From contig NZ_SSBJ01000037.1 in NCBI RefSeq assembly GCF_004795055.1, positions 1 through 64,000 on the forward strand: a stretch of DNA of 64,000 bases. The letters run 5' to 3'. Below, in pieces: positions 8,177-16,882 of the stretch. This DNA comes from Streptomyces sp. A1136. GTDB taxonomy: Bacteria; Actinomycetota; Actinomycetes; Streptomycetales; Streptomycetaceae. The position numbers and the translations under genes are program-made. The first letter of the stretch is position 1; every line of letters starts with the position of its first letter. Below the pieces are notes generated by a model. That model worked only from the letters and a program-made list of their open reading frames with translations, was not told the DNA's origin and did not search any database.

Positions 8177-8851
8177 TTACCAGGCGCCGGTGATGGGGGT
8201 GTCGCCGGGGTTGCCGAAGCGGGCTTGGTAGATGAGGGTGTTGGAGTCCTTGGCGGCGCCGAAGAAGTCGGATTCGGCGGGTCGGTAGACGCCGACCTTG
8301 TCGGTGCCGTCGCCGTTCCAGTCGCCCTTGATGGGGATGTCGCCGGGGTTGCCGAACTTGACCGTGTGGTCCACTGAGGCGGTGGCGTTGGAGTCGCTGA
8401 GGTAGAAGGTGGTGTCGTCGGGGCGGTAGATGCCGATGGTGTCTTTTCCGTCGCCGTTCCAGTCGCCGGTGATCGGCTTGTCGCCGTCGATGCCCATTCG
8501 GCGGGTGATGGTCACGGTGTTGTTGTCGTTGGTGAGGTAGAAGGTTTGGTCGCTGGGGCGGTAGATGCCGATGGTGTCGGTGCCGTTGCCGTCCCAGTCG
8601 CCGACGAGGGGGATGTCGTCCGGGTTGCCGAGCTTGCGGGCCACGGCCACGGTGTTGTTGTCGTTGGTGAGGTAGAAGGTCTGGTCGCTGGGGCGGTAGA
8701 CGGCGAAGGTGTCCTTGCCGTCGCCGTTCCAGTCGCCGGTCAACGGCGTGTCGCCTTCGGTGCCGAAGCCGGCGTATCCGCCCAGGCCGCCGCTGGTGTT
8801 GCTGATGTAGAACGTGGAGCCCGCGGACCGGTACACACCCGCGGTCGACGG
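8177..8851. repeat. 675-bp direct repeat, copy 2 (FG-GAP cassette)
   Basis: Second copy of the cassette at 6935-7609. The two copies are in the same orientation, 1242 bp apart start to start. No substitutions were seen, which implies recent duplication or ongoing gene conversion. Confidence 0.95.
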
Positions 8852-9577
8852 TCGTATGGCGACGTCGTCGGTGATGTTGTCGTACCGGTAGGGCTTGTAG
8901 CTGCCCGCGGTCAAGGTGCTGCGGCTGTAGGTGGAGTTGCGGGCGGTGGTACCCGGGTGGGCTTCCTCGATGATGTTGGCGGTGGTGTGGCTGCCGTCTG
9001 TCCAGCTCTTGAAGAGGACGACGTGGCTGGAGACGTTGTCGAGCATGTCACCGGGCTTGAGGTCGTCGTAGCTGCCCAGCTGCGTCGCGAAGTTCGGCAG
9101 GGTCCAGGTGGTCTCGCCGAAGTTGTTGGCACTGGAGGACTGTAGGTGCCAGGCCATGGACACCAGCCCGGAGCAGTCCTGGCGGTACTTGCCGTTCGCG
9201 TCGGTCCAATAGGCCGTCTGGCTGTACGGGACGCCCTGGCTGACCCAGGACTGGGCCCGGGCGAGTACTTCGCCACGGGTGATGCTCCCACCGACCGAGG
9301 AGGCCGCGGCGAGCATGTCCGCCCGGGGGGCCGTGGCCGCTCCCTTCGACTTGGCCGCAGCCGCGGCCATCTCGGACGCGGTCGCCGTGGACGGGTTCTT
9401 CACCGTGGGCGTGAACGCGGTCGTGTGACCCGCCGCGGCCGGAGCCTGCAGCGAGTGGGCCGGGCCGTCGGCGGTGACCGGGGCCGCGAAGGCGGGAACG
9501 CCGAGGGCAAGGGCCATGGGGAGGGCGGCGGCCGCGGTGGCGGGAAGGGCGAGACGGCGGAGGATGTGCTGGGGCAT
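8177..9577 (-). CDS. Secreted NlpC/P60-type peptidase with FG-GAP repeats
   Basis: The protein has 466 residues with a signal peptide ending near PAFAAP. After an Ala/Thr-rich stretch comes an NlpC/P60-like cysteine peptidase domain: ARAQSWVSQGVPYSQ, then DCSGLVSMAWHL with the catalytic Cys, LKPGDMLDN, and SSHVVLFKSW with the catalytic His. Such enzymes cleave peptidoglycan stems. The last 225 residues are the same five-unit FG-GAP propeller found on the Rpf-like neighbour. The pair looks like a glycan cutter and a peptide cutter carrying the same targeting module. Confidence 0.88.
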   Translation of the reverse strand: MPQHILRRLALPATAAAALPMALALGVPAFAAPVTADGPAHSLQAPAAAGHTTAFTPTVKNPSTATASEMAAAAAKSKGAATAPRADMLAAASSVGGSITRGEVLARAQSWVSQGVPYSQTAYWTDANGKYRQDCSGLVSMAWHLQSSSANNFGETTWTLPNFATQLGSYDDLKPGDMLDNVSSHVVLFKSWTDGSHTTANIIEEAHPGTTARNSTYSRSTLTAGSYKPYRYDNITDDVAIRPSTAGVYRSAGSTFYISNTSGGLGGYAGFGTEGDTPLTGDWNGDGKDTFAVYRPSDQTFYLTNDNNTVAVARKLGNPDDIPLVGDWDGNGTDTIGIYRPSDQTFYLTNDNNTVTITRRMGIDGDKPITGDWNGDGKDTIGIYRPDDTTFYLSDSNATASVDHTVKFGNPGDIPIKGDWNGDGTDKVGVYRPAESDFFGAAKDSNTLIYQARFGNPGDTPITGAW

Positions 9578-9603
9578 GGCGGATCGACTCCAGGGAGACT
9601 GAG

Positions 9604-9632
9604 TGGTCGTGGTGGTGGTCGTGGTGGTGGTC
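9604..9632. repeat. 12-bp tandem repeat in leader of NlpC/P60 gene
   Basis: TCGTGGTGGTGG occurs twice in a row (9607-9630), about 30 bp upstream of the start codon on the coding strand's 5' side. Confidence 0.7.
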
Positions 9633-9734
9633 GGACACCGGCGGCCGGCCAGCTCCGTGCCCGGGCAAGCGGGACACGCCGGTAGTGGTGCGTGACATGG
9701 GGGAGCCCGTCCCCGGCCGGGTTGAATGGCCGTG

Positions 9735-9776
9735 GTGCCGGGTGCCGGGTGCCGGGTGCCGGGTGCCGGGTGCCGG
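9735..9776. repeat. Six tandem copies of GTGCCGG
   Basis: A seven-base unit repeats exactly six times in the non-coding DNA between the NlpC/P60 gene and the 104-residue gene. Such arrays vary in number by slippage. Confidence 0.95.
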
Positions 9777-9925
9777 GTGGCCGGTGCGGCGGGAGCAGGG
9801 CGTGAGCGTGAGGCCTCCGGCGAGGAGGCGACGTGCGGCGCCGGGTCGGGACGCGCTGGGCAGACCTCGCCGCTGCACGGGGGAGGACGCGCCTAGCGTC
9901 CGGAGCGGAGGTGCGCGGCTGTCCT

Positions 9926-9957
<32 letters not shown>

Positions 9958-10004
9958 AGGGCTCGCGGCGTAGGGCGGGCCCCCGGCGTGATGGGGTTGG
10001 AACT

Positions 10005-10319
10005 TCAGCCGGCGGGGTTCGTCTGCTCCGTGAGGGGCCCCGGCGGCAGGTAGCGCCGGTTGAGCACGGGCGAGATGCGCTGGCCGTGGGTGATGAGGGC
10101 GTGGGCGCGGACCTCGGCGCCGGGCGTGCCGGGGGAGTCCGGGCTCATGAGGTAGAGCAGGAAATCGACCCGGCCGGAGTGACAGTGGGCACTGACATGC
10201 TGGAGACCGACGCCGGGCAGGGCATGCGCCCACAGGGCGTCCGCGGCCTCGGCCGCCTGGTGCGCGTGGGGGGCTTCGCCCGGATGCCTGAAGACCAGGC
10301 TGGCGTAGACGATGTCCAT
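10005..10319 (-). CDS. Uncharacterised 104-residue protein paired with peptide gene
   Basis: I do not recognise the family. The product starts MDIVYASLVFRHPGEAPHAH and continues with a compact alpha/beta pattern (QAAEAADALWAHAL, HVSAHCHSGRVDFLLYLM), with no signal peptide or membrane segment, so it is probably cytoplasmic. Five histidines lie between residues 12 and 47. Its ATG is only seven bases after the stop of the short exported-peptide gene, so the two are surely co-transcribed and perhaps translationally coupled. A role in making, recognising or controlling the peptide is an inference from position only. Confidence 0.65.
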   Translation of the reverse strand: MDIVYASLVFRHPGEAPHAHQAAEAADALWAHALPGVGLQHVSAHCHSGRVDFLLYLMSPDSPGTPGAEVRAHALITHGQRISPVLNRRYLPPGPLTEQTNPAG

Positions 10320-10326
10320 CGACAGG

Positions 10327-10524
10327 TCATCCCCAGCCGAGGCTGCCGGTCGTCGGTGCTCCCCAGCCGAGACTGTCGGAGGCGGCCGCTGCCCGACCGG
10401 GGCTGCCCGAGCCCTGCTCGGCGGGCTGGGGCGCGGCGGTCGAGGTGACGGCGGGAACGAGGAGGGTCGCGGGAAGGGAGAGGGCAAGGGCCGCGGTGGA
10501 CTGTGCGATACGGATGCGGATCAT
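10327..10524 (-). CDS. Short exported peptide precursor with SLGWG repeat
   Basis: The product has 65 residues. Residues 1-31 form a signal peptide (basic start MIRIRIAQ, hydrophobic LALSLPATLLVPAV, cut site near STAA). The mature part is Gln/Gly/Ser/Ala-rich and ends SDSLGWG-APTTG-SLGWG, a repeated pentapeptide at the very C-terminus. GAGGA precedes the ATG. It lies between a cytoplasmic 104-residue gene downstream and a divergent TrmB/LuxR regulator. It could be a signal-peptide pheromone, a RiPP precursor or a small wall protein. There are no cysteines and no lanthipeptide- or graspetide-type core. Confidence 0.65.
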   Translation of the reverse strand: MIRIRIAQSTAALALSLPATLLVPAVTSTAAPQPAEQGSGSPGRAAAASDSLGWGAPTTGSLGWG

Positions 10525-10887
10525 GGCGGAGTCCTCAGGTGTGATGGGTGTGGATGGTCTGTCCCGTGCGGGGGCCCCGCGGTTGACGCCCCGTCCGGTC
10601 GCCGTCCCGGGCTGTTTCCCCGGCGGCGATCACTAGCTTCGCCGCTCGGCCACACCCTCGGAAGGCCTTCCCCATGTCGCCAACCCGACTGTCGGGATCC
10701 GGACATTATGACGTGTACGTGTCAAAGAGGGGCCTCGCGAGAGGGCGTCGAGCGCCGCCCGCCCGATGGCACCGCCACGGCATCTCGCAGCAGAAGAAGC
10801 GGCTTGTGGATCTTGAGCGACAGGTCCGCTGCTGGTTGGATACAGGACAGGGCGTGTGGGGACACGACCACTGATCCGGGGGGATCC
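10525..10887. promoter_or_regulatory. Divergent control region between peptide and LuxR genes
   Basis: This 363-bp gap must hold promoters for both sides. Visible symmetric elements are GGAAGGCCTTCC (10658-10669), CCCGACTGTCGGG (10684-10696), and ACGTGTACGTGTC just after an AT-rich ACATTATGA. Any of these could be the binding site of the LuxR protein. No gene fits in the gap. Confidence 0.45.
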
Positions 10888-11859
10888 ATGCTCGAAGTGC
10901 TGGGGCTGACCACTGACGCCACCACCGTCTACCAGGTGATGCTGGATCACCCCTGCTACGACGTCGAAAGGATCGCCGCGCACTGCGCCATGACACCCGC
11001 CGAAGTGCACGCGCACCTCGACGAACTGTGCCGCCTGACCCTCGTACGGGCCTCCGCCGAGTGGCCCGGTGAGCTGCGCGCGGTGAGCCCCGAGATCGGC
11101 CTCGCCGACATCATCGCGGGCCAAGAGGCGGCACTGGCCGACCGTCAGGCCCGGCTCGCCGCCTCACGCGCCGCCGTCACGCGCATGGTCGCCGAGCGAG
11201 CCGAGCACCGTGCCCACCACGGGGAACACCTGCACGGCATGGACGCGATCCACGACCGCCTCGAACAGATGGGCCTCGCCGCCACCACCGAGGTACTGAG
11301 CAGCCAACCCGGCAACCAGCGCCCCGAAGACCTTGCCGCGAGCCGCCCCGCCGATGTCCAGGCCCTCAGTCGGGGCATCAAGATGCGCACGCTGTATCAG
11401 GACGCCAGTCGCAACCAGCCCCACATCACGGCCTACGCCCACTGGCTCCTGAGCCAGGGCAGCGAGGTCCGCACCGCACCGACGATCCCCCAACGCATCG
11501 TCGTCGTCGACCGCGCCCAGGCCCTGGTTCCCGTCGACCCGGCCGACACGCGCAAAGGCGCCCTCCACATCACCGAACCCGGCATCCTCACCGCACTGGT
11601 CGACCTGTTCGAGCAGGCCTGGAACACGGCGGTACCGCTCGGCGCCACCCATGCGCAGGACCCGCATACCAGGCTGACCGCCACCGAACGCGAAATACTG
11701 CGGCTGCTCGGAGCAGGACTGACAGACGAGGGCGTCGGGCAACGCCTCAACATCTCCTCACGCACCGTCGGACGGCACATGTCCTGCATCATGGAACGAC
11801 TGGGTGCGAGCAGCCGCTTCGAGGCGGGCATCAAAGCCGCCCAGAAGGGCTGGCTCTGA
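10888..11859 (+). CDS. TrmB/LuxR-type transcriptional regulator
   Basis: The protein has 323 residues. The N-terminal ~75 residues form a TrmB-like winged helix (TTVYQVMLDHPCYDVERIAA, then MTPAEVHAHLDELCRLTLV). A helical linker follows, then a phospholipase-D-like sensor region (MRTLYQDASRNQPHITAYAH, EVRTAPTIPQRIVVVDRAQA). The C-terminal LuxR helix-turn-helix runs from about residue 262 (LTATEREILRLLGAGLTDEG, VGQRLNISSRTVGRHMS). This architecture is frequent in Streptomyces and its ligands are mostly unknown. It is divergent from the exported-peptide gene. Confidence 0.85.
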   Translation: MLEVLGLTTDATTVYQVMLDHPCYDVERIAAHCAMTPAEVHAHLDELCRLTLVRASAEWPGELRAVSPEIGLADIIAGQEAALADRQARLAASRAAVTRMVAERAEHRAHHGEHLHGMDAIHDRLEQMGLAATTEVLSSQPGNQRPEDLAASRPADVQALSRGIKMRTLYQDASRNQPHITAYAHWLLSQGSEVRTAPTIPQRIVVVDRAQALVPVDPADTRKGALHITEPGILTALVDLFEQAWNTAVPLGATHAQDPHTRLTATEREILRLLGAGLTDEGVGQRLNISSRTVGRHMSCIMERLGASSRFEAGIKAAQKGWL

Positions 11860-12014
11860 CATACCAAACGCCCTGGTCCAGCCCGGTCGCGTCGGCGCCG
11901 GCCTCGGAGCCGGCCTCGGAGCCGGCAGGGGGGCGGGTGGGCGGCCGGGTCGGTCCGGGGGCGTAGGGCCGTAGCCCCATGCGGTTTCCGATCTTGCCGG
12001 CTACCGTCGCGACC

Positions 12015-12476
12015 ATGCCGAACACCGGAATCCTTCATCGCTCGACGGCCGAACGCAGGCGTGCGACGCTGCGACGACTCGCCACCGAGCGGGACGCATG
12101 GGTGGCGACGGCCCACCCCGATCACGGCCCCCACCACATCCCCTTGTGGTTCTCCTGGGACGGGCAAGCGGTGTGGGTGTGCACGAAGGCGACGTCCGCG
12201 ACGGTGCGGAACCTGAGGCACGACCCGCGTGTACGCCTGTCGCTGCCGGACACCGCCGATGCGGTGCTGCTCGAAGGGACGGCGCAGTGCTTCACGGACC
12301 AGGACGTGCCCACGGACGCGGCGGACGCGTTCGCCCGCAAGTTCGGCTGGGACCCGCGCACGGAGGACGCCCCCTTCGTGTACGTACGCGTGGTGGCGAA
12401 GGTGGTGCGTGCCTGGCGCGGGGAGCCGGAATTGCGCGGCAGGGTCGTCATGCGTGACGGCGCCTGGCTGGAGTAG
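12015..12476 (+). CDS. Pyridoxamine-5'-phosphate-oxidase-like flavin/F420 protein
   Basis: The 153-residue split-beta-barrel protein has the family signatures LATERDAWVATAHPDHGPHH, IPLWFSWDGQAVWVCT and VRNLRHDPRVRLSLPD. Relatives bind FMN, heme or F420 and many are F420-dependent reductases. ATG 12015 has no ribosome-binding site but TACCGT lies seven bases upstream, which fits a leaderless transcript. An in-frame ATG at 11979 would add twelve residues. It is a single gene. Confidence 0.8.
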   Translation: MPNTGILHRSTAERRRATLRRLATERDAWVATAHPDHGPHHIPLWFSWDGQAVWVCTKATSATVRNLRHDPRVRLSLPDTADAVLLEGTAQCFTDQDVPTDAADAFARKFGWDPRTEDAPFVYVRVVAKVVRAWRGEPELRGRVVMRDGAWLE

Positions 12477-12569
12477 TCGCCACCGCGGACGGCTGCCCGT
12501 CGTCGGCTGCCCGTCTTCGGCGGCCTCCGCCGAGTTGGAACAGCGCGCGCGGGTCCCGGCCGGGCTCGG

Positions 12570-13145
12570 TCAGCGGTGCCTGCGGCGCAGGAGTGCGAAG
12601 GCCGCGACGATCGCGGCGGCGGCGAGGGCCGGCACGATCGCGCGCTCGACCAGTTGCGGCGGCCAAAAGTGGGACTCGGGGTGATAGCTGACGACCGTGG
12701 TGCGGTCGACGGGACCGGAGAAGTCCCGGTCCTCGCCGCGCGACCGCCCGCCGACGGCGGCCCATTGCGAGGGGCGGAGCAGGACGAGGGCCGCTGTGAC
12801 GGTCCCGACCACGGCGACGGCCGCGGCCATGGCGGGCACCGTGCGTCCGATCAGCAGGCCGGCCATGGTGCCCACCGCGATGCCGAGGAGGGCGTAACTC
12901 ACCGCCGCCGGCCCGATCACCTGGTAGACGGGGAGACTGTTCCACTGGAGCGGGTACCAGGTGTCCGGCGTTTCCCGCCGGATCCAGGCGGCCAGGAGCA
13001 CGAACGCGGGCAGGACGAGGAGCACGCCGGCAACGGGCACCGCCGGCTTGGCGGCGAGCCGGCGGGTCGGACTGAACGATTGGGTCCACTGGAGTCGGGA
13101 GGTGCCCGACTCCAGCTCGCGCCCGATGCGTGGTGGCCTCGACCG
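12570..13145 (-). pseudogene. ABC transporter permease, N-terminally truncated
   Basis: The frame is open from a stop at 13146-13148 and begins inside a protein: RELESGTSRLQWTQSFSPTR is the conserved middle of Streptomyces ABC-2-type permeases (normally HRLVWTQSVTRTRWL). Four hydrophobic segments and a C-terminal anchor follow (VPALAAAAIVAAFALLRRRH). The usual first membrane segments and the partner ATPase gene are missing. A GTG at 13040 could still give a 156-residue product, but as a transporter it should be non-functional. Confidence 0.65.
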
Positions 13146-13344
13146 TCAAGAGTGCCCATCCGTCAACACGGGCCGGGGGTACACGATTGGGGGTAGGACC
13201 GTCGCTCACCGGCATACTCGGTCGGCGGCCCCCGGCCACTCACCCGCGCCCCGGCGACTCACACGCGTCCCCCGGCGCACGCGCACCCGGTCGCCGTACG
13301 TATGATCTCGCTTCCTCCCCTCAGCGAAGGTCGACGAATCAGCG

Positions 13345-14754
13345 ATGCCACCCCGTAAATCCCCTCACACGCACGCCCGTTGGATCGCCGCCGCAGTCGC
13401 GGCGGTCCTCTCGGTGCCGATGCTCGGTTCCCCCGCCCAGGCGGCGCCCGGAGACCCGGCGACCGCGTCCTCCTTCAACCTCAAGTCCGGGCCCGACCTG
13501 AGCGGCCAGGTGGCCGCCCTGAAAGCGGCCCTGCCCACGCAGGGCGTCCAGGACCTGCTCGACCAGGGCAACCGGGTAGCGCGAACGGGCGCGTCCTGCA
13601 CCACGGACCCGTTCGGCTCGGGCGACGACGGCAAGGTGCTGGCCCCCGCCAGGAAACTCTGCTGGGATCCCGGCGACTCCACCACCGAGGACTGGATTCC
13701 CCAGGGCATCACCGGTGTCTCGGACGCCCAGGCCGACGAACTGTGGGGCACCCGCAAGCCACTGGTCACCGCCTGGTACGACAAGGTCGGCGGCAAGGGC
13801 GTACGGCTGTCGTTCCTCGACCCGGACACCGCGATCCCGGGCGACGCCGACGGCCGGCGCTACCGTCACGTCCTGCTGGTGGAGCCGTACTACAACAGCT
13901 ACGACCACGTCTCCTACAAGGCGGTCGACATCCACGCGGGCGGAATCGCCTGGTACAAGTACTACCTCTACGTCGCGGACACCCTGGGCGGCCTGCGGGT
14001 CTTCGACATGCGTTCCATCCTCGACCTCAACCCGGACCAGAACGCGTCCGTGGACGACACCACCCTGGACGGCCTCAAGAGCAACGTCCGGGACGACACC
14101 CAGATCGGCCGGCAGAACAACGTCTACTACGGCTACACCTACCGGTACGTGATGCCGCAGGTGGCCTCGTACAAGTTCGTCAGCGCCCAGGGCAACTCCT
14201 CCGCGGGGACCTGTGCGGCCACCGGGGCGCCGAAGGCGTCCTACATCTCCGTCGACCGCAGCGACACCACCGCCCCCGCCCTGGTCATGGGCGAATACTG
14301 CGACTCCGACGAAGCGCACCCCGAGAAGGGCCGGGTCGGCGCACTGCCGATCGACGACGCCACCGGCCTCCTGAAGTCCACCAACGGTGTGGTCGGCGCG
14401 ACGGGCGCGTTCTACCTGCCCCGCGACCTCACCCAGGGCGCGGCACGCTACAACGGCATGTACTACTTCAACCGCAGCTGGACCACCCACAGCGGGAGCC
14501 TGCGCCGGGCGACCGTCTCGGGCGGCCGTCTGGTGGACTACGGCGCCAACATCACCAACGCGGTCGGCCCCGAAGACCTGTCCTTCGAGCACGGGCAGAG
14601 CGTGCAGGGCGGCGGTACGCAATACCTCTGGTCGCTGACCGAACACCGGATGGACACCACGGACCCGACCTGCACGGACACCGGCTCCCCGTGCGGCCGG
14701 GTGATCTACGCACACTGGGTCACCGACATCCTGACCGCCCCTGACCGCCCCTGA
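13345..14754 (+). CDS. Large secreted protein of unknown function
   Basis: The product has 469 residues with a signal peptide (WIAAAVAAVLSVPMLGSPAQA, cleaved before APGDP). The mature protein looks like a beta-rich or propeller fold: VLLVEPYYNSYDHVSYKAVD, IAWYKYYLYVADTLGGLRVF, a YYGYTYRYVMPQV segment and four or more Cys that may pair. I recognise it as a recurring Streptomyces secreted protein without assigned function. No catalytic motif is obvious. ATG 13345 is the first start after an AT-containing leader. Confidence 0.75.
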   Translation: MPPRKSPHTHARWIAAAVAAVLSVPMLGSPAQAAPGDPATASSFNLKSGPDLSGQVAALKAALPTQGVQDLLDQGNRVARTGASCTTDPFGSGDDGKVLAPARKLCWDPGDSTTEDWIPQGITGVSDAQADELWGTRKPLVTAWYDKVGGKGVRLSFLDPDTAIPGDADGRRYRHVLLVEPYYNSYDHVSYKAVDIHAGGIAWYKYYLYVADTLGGLRVFDMRSILDLNPDQNASVDDTTLDGLKSNVRDDTQIGRQNNVYYGYTYRYVMPQVASYKFVSAQGNSSAGTCAATGAPKASYISVDRSDTTAPALVMGEYCDSDEAHPEKGRVGALPIDDATGLLKSTNGVVGATGAFYLPRDLTQGAARYNGMYYFNRSWTTHSGSLRRATVSGGRLVDYGANITNAVGPEDLSFEHGQSVQGGGTQYLWSLTEHRMDTTDPTCTDTGSPCGRVIYAHWVTDILTAPDRP

Positions 14755-14798
14755 CGCCCCTGACGCCCCTGACCCCCTCACCCCACCGCCTCACCCGC

Positions 14799-14830
14799 GC
14801 CGGGGCCGCCGCCACACAGACGGCCCCGGC
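14799..14830. terminator. Bidirectional terminator hairpin
   Basis: GCCGGGGCCG (14799-14808) pairs with CGGCCCCGGC (14821-14830) between two convergent genes. It is preceded by four imperfect copies of GACCGCCCCT/GACGCCCCT starting inside the upstream stop region. Confidence 0.65.
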
Positions 14831-14866
14831 GGACCTCCGCCCCGTCACCGGTCCCGGACGGCCTCA

Positions 14867-15520
14867 CTACGCGCCTGCGCCCGGTGGCCGGGCGGCCGTG
14901 CGCAGACGCTTGCCCCGTACCCCCGTCACCACCTTGATCGGGATCAGCACCGCCCACCACAGCTTCGCGCCCATCGGGGAGACGAAGGCGAGCGGCACGG
15001 CGACGGCGAAGACCAGTACCGTCGACGCCAGATCGGCCACGTCGTTGCGCACCACCGGGTCGGGCAGCGCGGCACTGGCCAGCCATGGGCGTTTCCACAG
15101 GACGACCGTCAACACGAGTTGCGTGGCCCCCATGGCCGCCACGGCGGCGGAATAGATCGCCACCGGCGGCGGCAGGTCGCCGTACTCGGCAAGCAGGGTG
15201 GTGGGGAAGGGCATCAAGGCGATGAGTCCCAGGCCCAGCAGTGCGAGCCTGATGACCGTCCCGTCGACCTCCCGCGTGTACCGGAAGATCTGGTGGTGGC
15301 CCCGCCAGAACGCGGCGATGACCAGAAAGCTGAGGGCGTACGCCCATAGGTTCGGAACCAACTCCTCCAGCGCCCGGTCGAACCCCGGGGGGTCCAGGCC
15401 GGCGGGTAGCGAGATGTCCAGTGCCAACAGCGTCATGGCAATGGCGAAGACGCCGTCCGACAGCGCGAGGAGCCTGGCCGCGCCCCCCTCATCGTCCCGC
15501 ACTCCCTGATGACCGCTCAC
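14867..15520 (-). CDS. TMEM175-family potassium channel-like membrane protein
   Basis: The protein has 217 residues and six predicted membrane segments. The N-terminal RLLALSDGVFAIAMTLLALD matches the TMEM175 (DUF1211) signature, with LSD in place of the usual FSD. FWRGHHQIFRYTREVDG is the second conserved element. Bacterial TMEM175 proteins conduct K+. The GTG at 15520 has no ribosome-binding site, but TAGGGT (complement of 15527-15532) is six bases upstream, as expected for a leaderless mRNA. Confidence 0.8.
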   Translation of the reverse strand: MSGHQGVRDDEGGAARLLALSDGVFAIAMTLLALDISLPAGLDPPGFDRALEELVPNLWAYALSFLVIAAFWRGHHQIFRYTREVDGTVIRLALLGLGLIALMPFPTTLLAEYGDLPPPVAIYSAAVAAMGATQLVLTVVLWKRPWLASAALPDPVVRNDVADLASTVLVFAVAVPLAFVSPMGAKLWWAVLIPIKVVTGVRGKRLRTAARPPGAGA

Positions 15521-15618
15521 GGCGCCACCCTAGGGCGAGACGCCGGTAGAGCAGGGGCGGGACTCGCGAGAGTTCATGGCCGATGGTGCGGGAGAGGGCC
15601 GCGGCGGGGCGACGCCGC

Positions 15619-16266
15619 ATGACCAACCCAGGCGGAACGGCGGGCATGCCCGAACACGAGATCGACCTGCTGATCGCCCAGCACTTGGCCGGCGAGGACT
15701 GCGGCAGCCGCGAGGATGACGACGAGGAGCGTCTCTTCATCGCACGCCGTTGGTTCGCCTCCGTCCAGGGACGGCTGCGCGAAGCCGTGTGCGGCAATCC
15801 CGCGGTGGTGCGGGCCGCGGAGAACCCCGGTGAGGGGAACCGGCTCCCGGCCGCCGCCGTAGTCGATGCCGTCCTGCGGGCGCGGCTCCCACTGGACGTA
15901 CCGGCCACCGTCCTGGCCGCGAAGGTCGTGGCGGACGCGATCGGCGCCCGCGCTGAGCCGGTGGCCGTTGCGCGGGATTGCTCTGACGGCCTGTTCGAGG
16001 CGTACTGGCGCCGACCGGGGGCGTATCCGGAGAATCACGTGCGCCGTGCCACGTCGGTGTGGACCAGGGTCGGGCCGGAGGCCGAGCAGCGGGCAGTGCG
16101 AAGCCTTGGTGACGACCTCGAATCCCGCCGGTGGGCCGAACGTAACGGCGACCTCGCCGACTCGACGCGGCAGATCTCGGCCTCCGCCTGCTCATGGCTT
16201 GAACCGCGTCGCAGCGTCAGTGTCATGGCGACTCCTGGAGGGGCCGCCGGTCAGGTGCGGCGCTGA
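15619..16266 (+). CDS. Uncharacterised protein, possibly decayed at its C-terminus
   Basis: I do not recognise the family. Residues 10-110 read like a genuine helical protein (MPEHEIDLLIAQHLAGEDCG, EERLFIARRWFASVQGRLRE, PLDVPATVLAAKVVADAIGA). The end of that part resembles tails of effector-associated domains in Streptomyces conflict genes, which is a weak impression. The second half is Arg/Ser-rich and less convincing, so a frameshift near 15960 is likely. The start is uncertain. Confidence 0.4.
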   Translation: MTNPGGTAGMPEHEIDLLIAQHLAGEDCGSREDDDEERLFIARRWFASVQGRLREAVCGNPAVVRAAENPGEGNRLPAAAVVDAVLRARLPLDVPATVLAAKVVADAIGARAEPVAVARDCSDGLFEAYWRRPGAYPENHVRRATSVWTRVGPEAEQRAVRSLGDDLESRRWAERNGDLADSTRQISASACSWLEPRRSVSVMATPGGAAGQVRR

Positions 16267-16269
16267 GCG

Positions 16270-16850
16270 GGCATGGTGCTGTGGACAGGACCGGCCGCGC
16301 GACTCGGCATGCCCAGGTCGATCGCCCGCGAGCGCCGCCGGTCGATCTGCGCAAGCTTGTCCTCAGCTCCGGCGAGGCTGATTCCCAGCCCTTCGACCTC
16401 GCCGAGCCGGCCTTCTCGCTCGGCCTCGGCGATGCGGGCAACGGCCCTGCATCTCGATGTTGCCGCGCCAGTTCGTGGTGTTGCTGATTTCCCAGTCCCG
16501 CTCCTTGAGCAGGTAGTGGAGGTTGTCGTTCTTCCCCTCGGGCCCCGGATCGAGATACGAGGTGGAGGCGGCGGGGTCGCGGCTCATGATGCCCAGGAGG
16601 CCGTCGAGGGGTCGTGGGCGAACCAGGCTTTGTACCGAGCCTGCTCGGCCACCTGGATGAGGCGGCCGAGCAGGCTGCGGAGGGCCTGACGATGAATCGC
16701 GGAGCCGGGAACCGGATCGTTGAGGCAGTCGCGCGGGACGATGTCCTCGGCCAGGTTGCTCGCGGCCGATTGCCGGCAGGCGCAGGCCGTACAGCACTGG
16801 CGACTGGCGTACGTGACCATCACCGACTCAGGCGGCCGTGCGCGGCCGAG
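16270..16850 (-). pseudogene. Frameshifted remnant of an unidentified protein
   Basis: Three successive minus-strand frames read like one protein: a Cys-rich piece (YASRQCCTACACRQSAA) with LLGRLIQVAEQARYKAWFAH, then PGPEGKNDNLHYLLKERDWE, then ARIAEAEREGRLGEVEGLGI and LAGAEDKLAQIDRRRSRAID. Shifts fall near 16610 and 16440. The last part is a coiled coil of the kind found near the end of some actinobacterial recombinases, so a decayed mobile-element gene is possible but not shown. No start is visible. Confidence 0.5.
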
Positions 16851-16882
16851 GCCGGCGCCCGCGCGGACTTGATGGAGCCTGG

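Noticed and set aside
6935-9577. FG-GAP cassette as an insertion sequence or mobile element
   Set aside because: No transposase, terminal inverted repeats or target duplications; the repeat is coding and in frame in both genes.
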